This document shows, one piece after another, positions 34,120-43,120 of a stretch of 64,000 nt of DNA. Under the pieces are notes generated by a model. That model was not told where the DNA came from, ran no database searches, and saw only the letters and a list, made by a program, of their open reading frames with translations. The position numbers and the translations under genes were made by a program. The first letter of the stretch is position 1; the number at the start of each line of letters is the position of its first letter. This DNA is from Halorubrum lipolyticum DSM 21995 (GTDB taxonomy: Archaea; Halobacteriota; Halobacteria; Halobacteriales; Haloferacaceae): assembly GCF_000337375.1 (NCBI RefSeq), contig NZ_AOJG01000007.1:66903-130902 (forward strand). Reading direction: 5' to 3'.

Positions 34120-34657
34120 ACTCGTACCCCTCCCAGTCGAACGAAGGAGTCTTTTCGTACACGTCTCGATATTCGTGTTCTAATAATTCCGAGTAGGTTA
34201 AATGAAGGGCCTTTGCCACCGCCCACGGGCGGTGGCCATACGCGGACAAATATATCGCAATTGCGCCCGGGCCGTGCGCGGCGACACGGACCGGAATTCG
34301 AGGCCGTTCCTCACCTGGAATCCAATACATCGCGGCACACTCGACGTCTTGACGGTAACGGAGAGGACCAACGAGTTCCTCCACCTGTGCCCAGTCGGTG
34401 GCTCGACCGACCGCTTGTCGCCTGTCACCGGAGAATGGAATAACGCCATCGACGCGATTGAGGTCATCAGCTGTCAGGGACACGGTCTCACCCGCAGCGG
34501 CATCTATCGACGCGACGGAATCGCGTTTGAGGTCCGCGCGTTTCTCTGTTTTTGCAGGCCATCGAACACCTCTCGGGGGCGTCTTTGTGGGGACGTAGTA
34601 GACGGTATCAGGAGACGCGAGCACGACGCCATAGGTCGCGGTGACGATAACGTCCAT
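34112..34657 (-). CDS. Hypothetical protein with C-terminal HTH-like segment
   Basis: 181 residues. The N-terminal half is beta-rich (VIVTATYGVVLASPDTVYYV). The C-terminal AIYLSAYGHRPWAVAKALHL followed by a second helix looks like a sigma-factor-region-4-type helix-turn-helix. The start ATG overlaps the upstream TGA by one base (TGATG), and its own stop overlaps the J-domain start, so translation of the three genes is coupled. No catalytic motif is recognised. It could be the regulator of the module or a cytoplasmic partner of the membrane proteins. Confidence 0.7.
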   Translation of the reverse strand: MDVIVTATYGVVLASPDTVYYVPTKTPPRGVRWPAKTEKRADLKRDSVASIDAAAGETVSLTADDLNRVDGVIPFSGDRRQAVGRATDWAQVEELVGPLRYRQDVECAAMYWIPGEERPRIPVRVAAHGPGAIAIYLSAYGHRPWAVAKALHLTYSELLEHEYRDVYEKTPSFDWEGYEYE

Positions 34658-35475
34658 CACCGGTCCCCTCCGTTGCTACCGGTCTCGACCGCGAGACCGA
34701 GCGAAACGACCACAATCGTCAGTGTGGGGGCGTTAGCCACGAACCCCGCGACATCGAGTCCGATCAGACACAACGCGATCGCGCTCCCCATCTGGAAGCG
34801 GCGGAGGGTAACGTAATCCAACAGGACAGGACGAAACACGACGGACAGCATAACGAGCGAAACTCCGGAGAGCGCCGCGGCGAGCGACCGTCCGACGACC
34901 GCCCACTCGGTCGTCAGCCCAGTCCACACCCACGGCATCATTCCGTCACCGGGGAGTACGACTGTCACCTCGCCAGTAACGACGCTCGCGAGTACATCGA
35001 GAATCATCAAACACGTTACGGCGCCGCCGATCGTCAGCAGCGAGGGGACCCAGGAGGGCGTGGAGCCGTTAACGATGTCGAACGCGATGACCCACAACAC
35101 GACCACCGTGAGAAGGGAGAAACCCTCTACCCAGAGCGCGTTCTGAGAGGCCGTCGCGACGGCTGCGGAGAAGGCGGCTGCCGGGAGCTGTACGGCCCCG
35201 ATGAGACACACGAGTTTCAGTCCCCGTGCTCGGCTCGCGGAGAGCCTCGCGAATACGATCGAAATCGCTGCTGGGCCGCCGAACACGACTGCCCCGAGCC
35301 CGATTGCACCGGTAAGCGAATCCAACGCACCGGACGTGACCATCGACTGGTAAATCCCGGTGAACGGCAGAAGCATCACTACCGCAAGCGCCTTCGCCCC
35401 GGGAACTGCCAGCAGCTGCTGGACCCCTGTTGACGCACGCTGAAGGCCTCCCGGAAGTGCGAAAGAGAGACTCAT
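34657..35475 (-). CDS. Multi-pass membrane protein, function unknown
   Basis: 272 residues with about seven hydrophobic helices (roughly 28-48, 55-80, 88-108, 115-133, 143-165, 188-212, 230-262) and short loops. ATG 35475 is chosen because the hydrophobic protein starts there (MSLSFALPGG) and the in-frame upstream codons read as random basic sequence. No transporter or enzyme motif is recognised. It is the first gene of a tightly overlapping set with the HTH-like and J-domain genes. Confidence 0.75.
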   Translation of the reverse strand: MSLSFALPGGLQRASTGVQQLLAVPGAKALAVVMLLPFTGIYQSMVTSGALDSLTGAIGLGAVVFGGPAAISIVFARLSASRARGLKLVCLIGAVQLPAAAFSAAVATASQNALWVEGFSLLTVVVLWVIAFDIVNGSTPSWVPSLLTIGGAVTCLMILDVLASVVTGEVTVVLPGDGMMPWVWTGLTTEWAVVGRSLAAALSGVSLVMLSVVFRPVLLDYVTLRRFQMGSAIALCLIGLDVAGFVANAPTLTIVVVSLGLAVETGSNGGDR

Positions 35476-35820
35476 CGGCCGCCCCCCAATCCACGGTGAC
35501 CTGTAGACCGGTCTTTTTGAACCGAGTTTACAGGAAAGTATCCGGCTGCCGCCACGGTGGGAGTTGAACACTGTGCCACATCGGTAGGCTTGGTGGGACA
35601 CACCATTGAGATATGCCGACCGACGGCAGCGTAGGGGGCTTCCAACCAGTAGTTGGTGTCGTATCATCCAATACGACAGGCAGAATATATTACTCTTTTG
35701 CCCAGAGGGATCCGGACCGACAGTGCGCGTCGTGCAGCGCCGATCGGGACGAATCGGTGACTCGTGTCGCTCGAGTGGACCGGGAGAGGTTTCACGGTCG
35801 GCCAGCACGTACGGCTCGTC
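35476..35820. other. Divergent intergenic region with AT-rich promoter patch
   Basis: 345 bases separating the leftward membrane-protein module from the rightward orphan gene. GAATATATTACTC (about 35684-35696) is the clearest TATA-like element in the accessory region. Short open frames on both strands here have no protein-like composition. A GTG at 35764 would extend the following gene by 19 codons. Confidence 0.45.
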
Positions 35821-36303
35821 ATGACGCGCCGTCTCCCGGAGTTACCGTCGGAGCTCGCTATCGGCGACAGCAGGCAGCCTTCACAACCAGACAGCAGCCC
35901 CGCGCAACGGAAAGACCTGATTACGGAATCCAACTTGATTTCGGGGTGGAACGAATACGGGGACGTGGTGGATAACGCGATCACCGAGGCGTCGTTAGGC
36001 TCGAACATCGAAATCGGAGCGCGTTTTAGCCCACAGATCGTCGATAAGGCGATCCGTTTTGTCACCCGTTCGAGAGTGTTCAACGCAGACGGGCTGTGTG
36101 TGAGCGTCACCGAAGACCTCGGAACGTATCCGGTCGAAAACGACGCCAACTACAGTTGGGAGGCGTATCACAGCCACAACTCCGGCGGATGGGACGCCGG
36201 CGAATACACCGCGGAATTCGTCGTCTGGGACATGAATCAGCAAGTGACGTCAGCGCCGGTAGAGACGACGTTCACAGTGGTCGGAACTGTCGAACCAGAG
36301 TGA
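35821..36303 (+). CDS. Hypothetical protein, beta-sandwich-like
   Basis: 160 residues from ATG 35821 (GTG 35764 is an alternative start). The second half (SRVFNADGLCVSVTEDLGTY, WDAGEYTAEFVVWDMNQQV, ETTFTVVG) reads as an Ig/CARDB-like beta sandwich. There is no signal peptide, so it is either cytoplasmic or its export signal was lost. Codon bias is weaker than in the chromosome to the left. I know no function. Confidence 0.55.
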   Translation: MTRRLPELPSELAIGDSRQPSQPDSSPAQRKDLITESNLISGWNEYGDVVDNAITEASLGSNIEIGARFSPQIVDKAIRFVTRSRVFNADGLCVSVTEDLGTYPVENDANYSWEAYHSHNSGGWDAGEYTAEFVVWDMNQQVTSAPVETTFTVVGTVEPE

Positions 36304-36432
36304 GTTCTCCCACGAGTCTGTCGCCGTGAGCCGGAGCTTCGTCACGGAAACCACGACCTCGGCGAGTAGTCTCCGATCGGGGTACTCCGGAGGAGCAAAA
36401 TGAGAGTAGAACGATAGAACGAGCGTCTTCCT

Positions 36433-36888
36433 ATGTGTGAACGATGTAACGAAGAGCATGACGACGACTACGACGGAGATTCGATCGCGGAAAAACGCCG
36501 GAAAGCGGTCGCCTCGATAATTACTCGTCACCCGGAGTTGGGACTTCGACCGGACGACGTGACGTTTCGATTCGTCCCGAAACACAAGCGACAGTGTCTC
36601 CGGATCAACTTGAACACCGACGCGCCTCGATACGAGATCCACGTGCCCAAATCGATGGGGCAAGCGATGGCGGGCAGCCCGCCTCTGTCCGGTGTGGCGA
36701 TGGCGGCGTGTCTCGAAACGGGGAACCCCTACGAGGAGACGTGTGACGTGTTGGCCGTGCCCTCCGACACGCACCTCGAGGCCCTGTTCCTCTCCGAGGA
36801 ACCGCCGGTCGACCTCAATCGAACCGAATCACCGACTCAGAAGACCAGTTTTGACTCGACGATCACTGACCTCCATTCGGACGAGTAG
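36433..36888 (+). CDS. Hypothetical protein with N-terminal C-x2-C
   Basis: 151 residues starting MCERCNEEHDDDYDGDS. The C-x2-C at residues 2-5 may bind metal; the rest has short helices and a mid region MGQAMAGSPPLSGVAMAACL. After its TAG the same frame stays open for 36 more codons with protein-like, halophile-like composition (TVEWSAVFDADALDDAAEAA), so the stop may have truncated a longer ancestor, or the downstream segment is a relic of another gene. Orphan, function unknown. Confidence 0.55.
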   Translation: MCERCNEEHDDDYDGDSIAEKRRKAVASIITRHPELGLRPDDVTFRFVPKHKRQCLRINLNTDAPRYEIHVPKSMGQAMAGSPPLSGVAMAACLETGNPYEETCDVLAVPSDTHLEALFLSEEPPVDLNRTESPTQKTSFDSTITDLHSDE

Positions 36889-37201
36889 TTCCGGATCTTC
36901 ACCGTCGAGTGGAGCGCGGTTTTCGACGCCGACGCGCTCGACGACGCAGCCGAGGCCGCGACGTCGTCGAGGGCCGTCTCCCGCGACACCGGACGCTGAT
37001 CGCTTGTGCGTGCGCGCGAAGGTCGAACCGTGGGTTGCACGAGTCTCTCTCACCCGTCGGCGAACGATCTGTTGTTCATCTAATTTTCGCCGCTGATATT
37101 CATGCCAGTAACTACATAAGTGGAGCCTACCTACTGTATAATAACCAGCTAACCGATCGGAACGGGTGGCCGTTTCGTCGGTGGACCGCTGGATTCAAAC
37201 T
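36889..37201. other. Intergenic stretch with promoter of the pilin gene
   Basis: 313 bases. The first about 110 bases are the coding-like extension described under the preceding gene, ending at TGA 36997-36999. GTATAATAACC (about 37136-37146) is a TATA-like element about 60 bases before the pilin ATG. Nothing else is recognised. Confidence 0.4.
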
Positions 37202-37621
37202 ATGAAACCAAGCAACGTGTTCAATTCGGAGGACCGTGCGGTGAGTCCCGTGATCGGAGTCATCCTCATGGTCGCGATTACCGTGATTCTGGCTGCCGTT
37301 ATCGGGACGTTCGTGCTCGGTCTGGGGGACCAGTTAGGAGATACCGCACCGCAGGCAACCTTTACAATTGATGGAAATGATACAAGTAGTATCGATATTT
37401 CTAAAACCGGTGGACAGTCGCTTGAGTCGGCTGATCTCTCGCTTTATATCGATGGTGAGCTAGCCAATAGTTCCATTGCTAGTGATACCTGGGAGACCGG
37501 AGAACGGAAGCAAATAAACTACGACAGTGGATTTAGTGGCGTCAGTGGAGAGGCTGTAGTTCGGATAGTTCACGACCCGAGCGGGAACGCGATCTTCGAA
37601 CGGACATACGACTTCAGCTGA
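37202..37621 (+). CDS. Type IV pilin (archaeal, class III signal peptide)
   Basis: 139 residues. The N-terminus [20 protein letters not shown] is the classical archaeal prepilin signal: basic residue and Ala before the PibD cleavage site (R-A|V-S-P), then a single hydrophobic helix that forms the pilus core. The globular part (about 45-139) is Ser/Asp/Thr-rich with a short C-terminal strand. DNA from about 37355 to 37560 is visibly AT-rich compared with the flanks, suggesting horizontal transfer or diversifying exchange of the surface-exposed domain. No pilus ATPase or platform gene is nearby, so it would use machinery encoded elsewhere. Confidence 0.9.
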   Translation: MKPSNVFNSEDRAVSPVIGVILMVAITVILAAVIGTFVLGLGDQLGDTAPQATFTIDGNDTSSIDISKTGGQSLESADLSLYIDGELANSSIASDTWETGERKQINYDSGFSGVSGEAVVRIVHDPSGNAIFERTYDFS

Positions 37622-38565
37622 TCGCGTAGCTCGTTTATCATTTCCAGCGCCTTTCTATTCTTGTTCGATCCTGCGAATCAGACACTTCGTGTTGAACTGC
37701 TGGACCGTCGCTGGATCCACTCCGTCACGGGCTTTAAGAACATTTTTGACTGAGTAGCTCCGCGAGCTCGACGTCGATCATCATACATCTCGGTAGATTG
37801 TCGTCGGGGCCGTTCGCCACGGTCCCGTTCGCCTTTTCGAACGGACGCTCGCAGTCGTCGGTGAGTCTGAAACTGTGCGACGACTCGTTCACAACCCTTC
37901 GTATGCACAGCGGGTGTGATTCAGTCGATCCTGACCGACTGACTCGGTTCTTTTTTTAAGTCCAGTCCGTCTGTGACGTCGAACTCGTCAAGCCGGAATA
38001 GCCGCTCGCGTTGCGGTCGAGGCGTCGCGGACCCCGACCGAGAGGGTCGATCGCGGCGAATACGGTCACAAAAAGGGGTCAGCGTAGCGTTACCACTCAC
38101 CAGGAGCCGCGCTGCCGGATGATTTGGCCCCTTTGCCACGCGCTGGCCGTGTCTTCGCTCCCGTGTCGTTGCGACGGTGCGTCACCGGCTCTCTGAGCCG
38201 CACTGGGTCGTGACCGGCGTCGCTACGGCCTTCTCGGGCGTACCCCTCTCGTAGATCCGCACTCACGAGTCGCAGTCGAGACGGCGGTGAGCGCGATCGT
38301 CTCGGTCACTGTAACCCGACCGAACCCGGGCGGGAGGTGACGCCGGATTCCGGACAGATGCCACTCACCGGGTGCTATCCGGTAGTCAATCACGCGAACA
38401 CCATCCGCCGTTGTAGCGCAGATTCGGCGGACGTGACGGTCGACGATCCGTGAGCGGTTTGGGTCAGTCTGGACGGTTCGATGCGGGACACCCATCTCTG
38501 CCGATGTGGGTGTTCTCAAGGCGTAGACCGACTCTCGATTTGCTTCGGAACGGGCCGTGAAAGAA
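37622..38565. other. Long gene-poor stretch beside tRNA-Arg
   Basis: 944 bases with no convincing gene. A T-rich run follows the pilin stop (about 37635-37665), and TTCTTTTTTTAAG (about 37949-37961) is a possible terminator. A 90-codon minus-strand frame (38223-38495) has segments such as RVIDYRIAPGEWHLSGIRR that could be a real or decayed small gene, but its third-position GC is low and no family is recognised. No SRP or RNase P RNA signature was found. Confidence 0.4.
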
Positions 38566-38640
38566 TGGGCGCTGCAGGATTTGAACCCGCGACAGCTTGG
38601 TCCGAAGCCAAGCACTCTATCCAGACTGAGCTAAGCGCCC
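38566..38640 (-). tRNA. tRNA-Arg (anticodon TCG)
   Basis: Read on the minus strand the gene begins GGGCGCTTAGCTCAG and ends AGCGCCCA. The acceptor stem GGGCGCT/AGCGCCC pairs perfectly; the anticodon arm CTTGG-CTTCGGA-CCAAG gives anticodon TCG (reads CGA); the T arm is GCGGGTTCAAATCCTGC. 75 bases, no intron, no encoded CCA. Its 3' end faces the accessory region to the left, the usual integration side of archaeal elements. Confidence 0.95.
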
Positions 38641-38855
38641 GTACGCCTCGCTACTTCGGTGAGGATGTTAAGTCCCGCGATTCGAAATCGCTTCGGACCG
38701 GATCGGATCGTCGTCGATGATCGTCGACGCCACGGGCGATCAAAAAGAATATTATCGGGACCCGGTATGGTTTCCGTAGTAGATGTGTCCTGGTCGCACG
38801 GCGTCACTGCCGAACGAGTGGCCCGAGTCGGTTCCGTCGTCGCTGAGGTACGCCC

Positions 38856-39458
38856 ATGTATGACCTGAGGCCACACTTCGACGAGGAGGTCGAACCCGGG
38901 ACGAACCTCCTGCTTACCGGCCCGCCGCTCACCGGGAAGCGGTCGCTGATGATGGACCTGCTGGCGGCCGGGACCGAGCGCGGCGACGGCGCGATCGTCG
39001 TCACCACGAAGGACGGCGCCGACCGCGTGCTGAAAGACTACGCCAAGCGGACGCCCTACGAGGGGAAACCGGTCGCGGTCGTCGACTGCGTCACCCGCCA
39101 ACAGGGCGTCACCGACGTCCCCGAGTCCGACCGGATCAAGTACGCCTCGTCGCCGGTCGACATGACCGGGATCGGGATCAAGCTCTCGGAGTTCCTGCAG
39201 GCGTTCGGGGACCGCGGGATCGAGGAGAACCGCGTGATGGTGCACTCGCTGTCGACGCTGTTGATGTACTCCGACCTCCAGACGGTGTTCCGCTTTCTCC
39301 ACGTGTTCACGGGTCGGATCCAGAGCGTGAACGGCCTCGGACTGTTCAGCATCGACTCGACCTCGCACGACGAGCAGGCGATGAACACCCTCAAACAGCT
39401 CTTCGACGGCGTCATCACGGTCCCCGAGGACGGCGAGCCCGAGATCCGGCTCGCCTGA
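38856..39458 (+). CDS. RecA-superfamily ATPase, RAD55/KaiC-like
   Basis: 200 residues. Walker A is degenerate but recognisable: LLLTGPPLTGKRSLMMDLL near residue 20. VMVHSLSTLLMYSD near 130 is the Walker B/sensor strand; LGLFSIDSTSHDEQAMNTL follows. Such short single-domain RecA-fold proteins are common in haloarchaea, often beside signalling genes; function unknown. An AT-rich GAATATTATC lies about 100 bases upstream. It is the first gene after tRNA-Arg and marks the return to strong codon bias. Confidence 0.85.
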   Translation: MYDLRPHFDEEVEPGTNLLLTGPPLTGKRSLMMDLLAAGTERGDGAIVVTTKDGADRVLKDYAKRTPYEGKPVAVVDCVTRQQGVTDVPESDRIKYASSPVDMTGIGIKLSEFLQAFGDRGIEENRVMVHSLSTLLMYSDLQTVFRFLHVFTGRIQSVNGLGLFSIDSTSHDEQAMNTLKQLFDGVITVPEDGEPEIRLA

Positions 39459-39535
39459 TCCGCCGGTCGGTGCGAGAGTGCCCGCCGACCCGCGCCGCCG
39501 GGCGTTTTAATCTGCGCGACCGCGTACGCTCTGCC

Positions 39536-39958
39536 ATGCCGATCACCGACGACGAGGGACTCGACCGACTGCTCGACGCCGACGCGATCGCCGTGATCGG
39601 CTGCTCGACGACCCCGGGGAAAGCCGCCCACGAGATCCCGGCGTACCTCCAGCGGCACGGGTACCGGGTGATCCCGGTCAACCCCTTCGCCGACGAGGTG
39701 CTCGGTGAAACCGCGTACGACAGGCTCGCGGACGTCGAGAGCGACGTGGACCTCGTGAACGTGTTCCGCCCGAGCGAAGAGGTGCCCGAGGTGCTCGGAG
39801 CGGTGCGCGAGCGGCACGCGGAGCGCGGCGACGCGGGCGCGGCGTGGCTCCAGCTCGGGATCAGCCACGACGAGGCGGCCGCGGACGCGGAGGCCGACGG
39901 GATCGAGGTCGTGCAGGACAAGTGCATGAAAGTCGAACACAGGCGGCTGCGCGGATAA
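39536..39958 (+). CDS. CoA-binding domain protein (YccU-like)
   Basis: 140 residues, Rossmann-like CoA-binding fold: IAVIGCSTTPGKAAHEIPAYL, VIPVNPFADEVLGETAYDRL, VDLVNVFRPSEEVPEVL, AAWLQLGISHDEAAADAEAD, and the conserved terminal VVQDKCMKVEH with its cysteine. A TTTTAAT box at about -29 supports ATG 39536 and a leaderless mRNA. The family is conserved but its role is undefined. It converges with cysK, with 25 bases between the stops. Confidence 0.92.
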   Translation: MPITDDEGLDRLLDADAIAVIGCSTTPGKAAHEIPAYLQRHGYRVIPVNPFADEVLGETAYDRLADVESDVDLVNVFRPSEEVPEVLGAVRERHAERGDAGAAWLQLGISHDEAAADAEADGIEVVQDKCMKVEHRRLRG

Positions 39959-39983
39959 CGAAGCGAACCGAACGCCGTCCCGA

Positions 39984-40964
39984 CTACCCTTCCCACTCCT
40001 CGAACGAACGGTAGACGCCCTTCGAGAGGTACCGCTCCGAGGAGTCGGCGAACACGGTGACGACGGTGTCGGAGGGAGCATCGATCTCGCCGTCGTGGAT
40101 CCCCCGGGCGACGCGCTTGGCTGCGATCGCGTTCGCGGCCGCGGAAGAGGCGACCAACTGTCCCTCCTCGGCGGCGAGCCGTCTCATCTCCTCGTGGACC
40201 TCGCGGTCGGGGATCGCCTGAATGTCCTCGACGAGGGCCGGGTCGAACAGCTCGTTCCGCTCGATGTCGTGGGTGCCGATCCCCTCGGTCTTGTACTCCT
40301 CGTGGTCCACGTCCTCGCCGAGGAACTCCCGGTACGCGGAGCCGGCGGGCTCGACGGCGACGACGTGGGTGTCGGGGTCGCGTTCGCGGAAGTAGCGGGC
40401 CATCCCCATCAGCGTCCCGCCGGTGCCGCAGCCGGCGACGACGGCGCCCACCTCGCCGTCGAGCGCCTCATCGATCTCGGGAGCGGTCGTCTCGTAGTGC
40501 GCCTCGGCGTTGAGCGGGTTCGAGAACTGCTGGGGGACCACCGCGTCGTCGAGCTCCTCGGCGATCTCGTGAGCGCGGTCGATGGCGAACCCCATCCCGT
40601 CCTCGCTCGGGGTGTTGACCACCTCCGCGCCGAGCGCGCGCATGAGCTGCTGTTTCTCCACCGAGAAGCGCTCGGGGACGACGAACACCGCGTTCAGCCC
40701 GAGCTGCCTGGCCGCGACCGCCAGCCCGATCCCGGTGTTGCCAGCGGTCGGCTCGACGACGGTGCCGCCCTCACCCACGTCGCCGCGCTCGAGCATGCGT
40801 TCGAGCATGTACTTCCCGATGCGGTCCTTGATGCTCGCACCGGGGTTGAACGACTCCAGCTTCGCGTACACCGGCACCTCGTCCGGGGAGTCGTGCACCC
40901 GGACGAGCGGCGTCTCCCCGATCGTCTCCAGCACCGACGACAGGGGCTCCCGATGGGTCGTCAT
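39984..40964 (-). CDS. cysK: Cysteine synthase (PLP-dependent, CysK/CBS family)
   Basis: 326 residues; makes cysteine from O-acetylserine (or a phosphorylated serine) and sulfide. The PLP lysine is K46 in [35 protein letters not shown] and the phosphate loop [15 protein letters not shown] are intact. There is no CBS regulatory domain. ATG 40964 gives the normal N-terminus. It is divergent from thrS, with 130 bases between. Cystathionine beta-synthase or O-phosphoserine sulfhydrylase activity cannot be excluded from sequence. Confidence 0.92.
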   Translation of the reverse strand: MTTHREPLSSVLETIGETPLVRVHDSPDEVPVYAKLESFNPGASIKDRIGKYMLERMLERGDVGEGGTVVEPTAGNTGIGLAVAARQLGLNAVFVVPERFSVEKQQLMRALGAEVVNTPSEDGMGFAIDRAHEIAEELDDAVVPQQFSNPLNAEAHYETTAPEIDEALDGEVGAVVAGCGTGGTLMGMARYFRERDPDTHVVAVEPAGSAYREFLGEDVDHEEYKTEGIGTHDIERNELFDPALVEDIQAIPDREVHEEMRRLAAEEGQLVASSAAANAIAAKRVARGIHDGEIDAPSDTVVTVFADSSERYLSKGVYRSFEEWEG

Positions 40965-41094
40965 GTTGCCGCAATCGTTGCCGGCCCTTTTGCGTGTTTC
41001 CATGATCGGCGCCGCGAGGGACCGCCGATTCGAAGGGGTGAGGCCGTACCGGGGATCGAACAAACTTATGCCCCTCGTCCGGTTCCGAAGAGGT

Positions 41095-43044
41095 ATGAGC
41101 GAGACCGATGCGCAGGCCGACGTGACGGTCGTCCTTCCGGACGGATCAGAGCTGGACGTTCCGGCGGGGGCGACAGTCGAGGACGTCGCCTTCGAGATCG
41201 GGCCCGGGCTCGGTCGCGACACGGTCGCGGGGAAGATCGACGGCGAACTCGTCGAAAAGCACGCGGAAGTCCACGACGGCGCGCGGATCGAGATCGTCAC
41301 GGACCAGTCCGACGAGTATCTCACGGTGTTGCGCCACTCCGCCGCCCACGTGTTCGCGCAGGCGCTCCAGCGGCTCCACCCCGAGGCGACCCTGACCATC
41401 GGTCCCCCGACGGACGAGGGGTTCTACTACGACGTGACGGACGTGGACCTCGACGAGGACGACCTCGACGCGATCGAAGACGAGATGGAGGCGATCATCG
41501 AGGCGGACTACGACATCGAGCGGGAGGTCCGCTCTCGCGAGGAGGCGAAGGAGGTCTACGCCGACAACGAGTACAAGCTGCAGATCCTCGAGGAAGAGGC
41601 CGACGACGAGGAGGTCACCTTCTACGTGCAGGACGGCTGGCGGGACCTCTGTCAGGGCCCCCACGTGGAGTCGACGGGCGAGATCGGCGCGGCGACCTTA
41701 CTCGAGGTCTCGGCCGCCTACTGGCGCGGCGACGAGGACAACGACACGCTCACCCGGGTGTACGGGACGGCGTTTGCGAGCGAGTCCGACCTCGAGGAGC
41801 ACCTCGAACTGCGCGAGGAGGCGTTGGAGCGCGACCACCGGAAGATCGGCCAGGAGATGAACCTCTTCTCGATCCCGACGGTGACCGGTCCCGGCCTCCC
41901 GCTGTACCACCCGCCGGGCAAGACCGTGCTCCGCGAGCTGTCGGACTTCGCGAACGAGCTCAACCGCGAACACGGCTACGAGGAGGTCGAGACCCCCCAC
42001 GTGTTCCGGACGGAGCTGTGGAAGAAGTCCGGCCACTACGAGAACTACAAGGATGACATGTTCCTCCTCGACGTGAACGACGAGGAGTACGGGCTCAAGC
42101 CGATGAACTGCCCGGGCCACGCGACGATCTTCGACCAGCAGTCGTGGTCGTACCGCGACCTCCCGCAGCGCTACTTCGAGAACGGGAAGGTGTACCGGAA
42201 GGAGCAGCGCGGCGAGCTCTCCGGGCTCTCGCGCGTCTGGTCGTTCACCATCGACGACGGGCACCTGTTCGTCCGCCCGGACCAGATCAGACAGGAGATC
42301 GAGTCCGTCATCGAGATGATCTTCGAGGTCGTCGAGACGCTCGATCTGGACGTCGAGGTCGCGCTGGCGACCCGTCCCGACAAGTCGGTCGGGAGCGACG
42401 AGATCTGGGAGTCCGCGGAGGAACAGCTCCGCGACGTGCTCGAGTCCGGCGGCTACGACTACGACGTCGAGCCCGGTGACGGCGCCTTCTACGGCCCGAA
42501 GATCGACTTCGGCTTCGAGGACGCCCTCGGCCGCGTCTGGGACGGCCCCACGGTCCAGCTCGACTTCAACATGCCCGACCGGTTCGACCTCACCTACACG
42601 GGCGAGGACAACGAGGACCACCAGCCGGTGATGATCCACCGCGCGCTGTACGGGAGCTACGAGCGCTTCTTCATGGTGCTCATCGAGCACTTCGACGGCG
42701 ACTTCCCGCTGTGGCTCGCGCCCGAGCAGGTCCGCATCCTCCCCGTCTCCGACGAGACGCTGGGCTACGCGCACCGCGTGAAAAACGAGCTGGAGGACGC
42801 CGGCTTCCGCGTCGAGGTGGAGGACCGCGACTGGACCGTCGGCCGCAAGATCCGCGCCGGCCACGACGACCGGCTCCCGTACATGGTGATCGTCGGCGAC
42901 GACGAGCAGGAGGCGGGCACCGTCTCGGTCCGCGACCGCTTCGAGAACCAGCGCGGCGACGTGGACCTCGACGCGTTCGTCGACCACCTCGTTGCCGAGC
43001 GCGACGAGAAGCGCACCGAGCCGAGGTTCGTCGACGCGGAGTGA
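41095..43044 (+). CDS. thrS: Threonyl-tRNA synthetase, bacterial-type domain plan
   Basis: 649 residues. In order: TGS domain (about 9-68), N2 editing domain with H81 and H85 in HSAAH and the later CQGPHVES box, class II core (motif 1 near 280; [29 protein letters not shown]; motif 3 near 520) and an anticodon-binding domain ending in [15 protein letters not shown]. The editing domain is the bacterial/eukaryotic kind, not the DTD-like domain of many archaeal enzymes. ACTTATG at about -30 supports ATG 41095, although ATG 41068 is in frame. Confidence 0.97.
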   Translation: MSETDAQADVTVVLPDGSELDVPAGATVEDVAFEIGPGLGRDTVAGKIDGELVEKHAEVHDGARIEIVTDQSDEYLTVLRHSAAHVFAQALQRLHPEATLTIGPPTDEGFYYDVTDVDLDEDDLDAIEDEMEAIIEADYDIEREVRSREEAKEVYADNEYKLQILEEEADDEEVTFYVQDGWRDLCQGPHVESTGEIGAATLLEVSAAYWRGDEDNDTLTRVYGTAFASESDLEEHLELREEALERDHRKIGQEMNLFSIPTVTGPGLPLYHPPGKTVLRELSDFANELNREHGYEEVETPHVFRTELWKKSGHYENYKDDMFLLDVNDEEYGLKPMNCPGHATIFDQQSWSYRDLPQRYFENGKVYRKEQRGELSGLSRVWSFTIDDGHLFVRPDQIRQEIESVIEMIFEVVETLDLDVEVALATRPDKSVGSDEIWESAEEQLRDVLESGGYDYDVEPGDGAFYGPKIDFGFEDALGRVWDGPTVQLDFNMPDRFDLTYTGEDNEDHQPVMIHRALYGSYERFFMVLIEHFDGDFPLWLAPEQVRILPVSDETLGYAHRVKNELEDAGFRVEVEDRDWTVGRKIRAGHDDRLPYMVIVGDDEQEAGTVSVRDRFENQRGDVDLDAFVDHLVAERDEKRTEPRFVDAE

Positions 43045-43120
43045 CCGGGCGGGAACCCGGGACCGACCGCGCCGGGTTCGGTTTCGTCGTGTTTTTGGCG
43101 TTGCTCTCGGTAGCCCACCC

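Noticed and set aside
38223..38495. 90-codon minus-strand frame beside tRNA-Arg
   Set aside because: Weak third-position GC and no family resemblance; mentioned only in the intergenic note.
37622..38565. SRP RNA, RNase P RNA or riboswitch in the long gene-free stretch
   Set aside because: None of the conserved core sequences of these RNAs were recognised on either strand.
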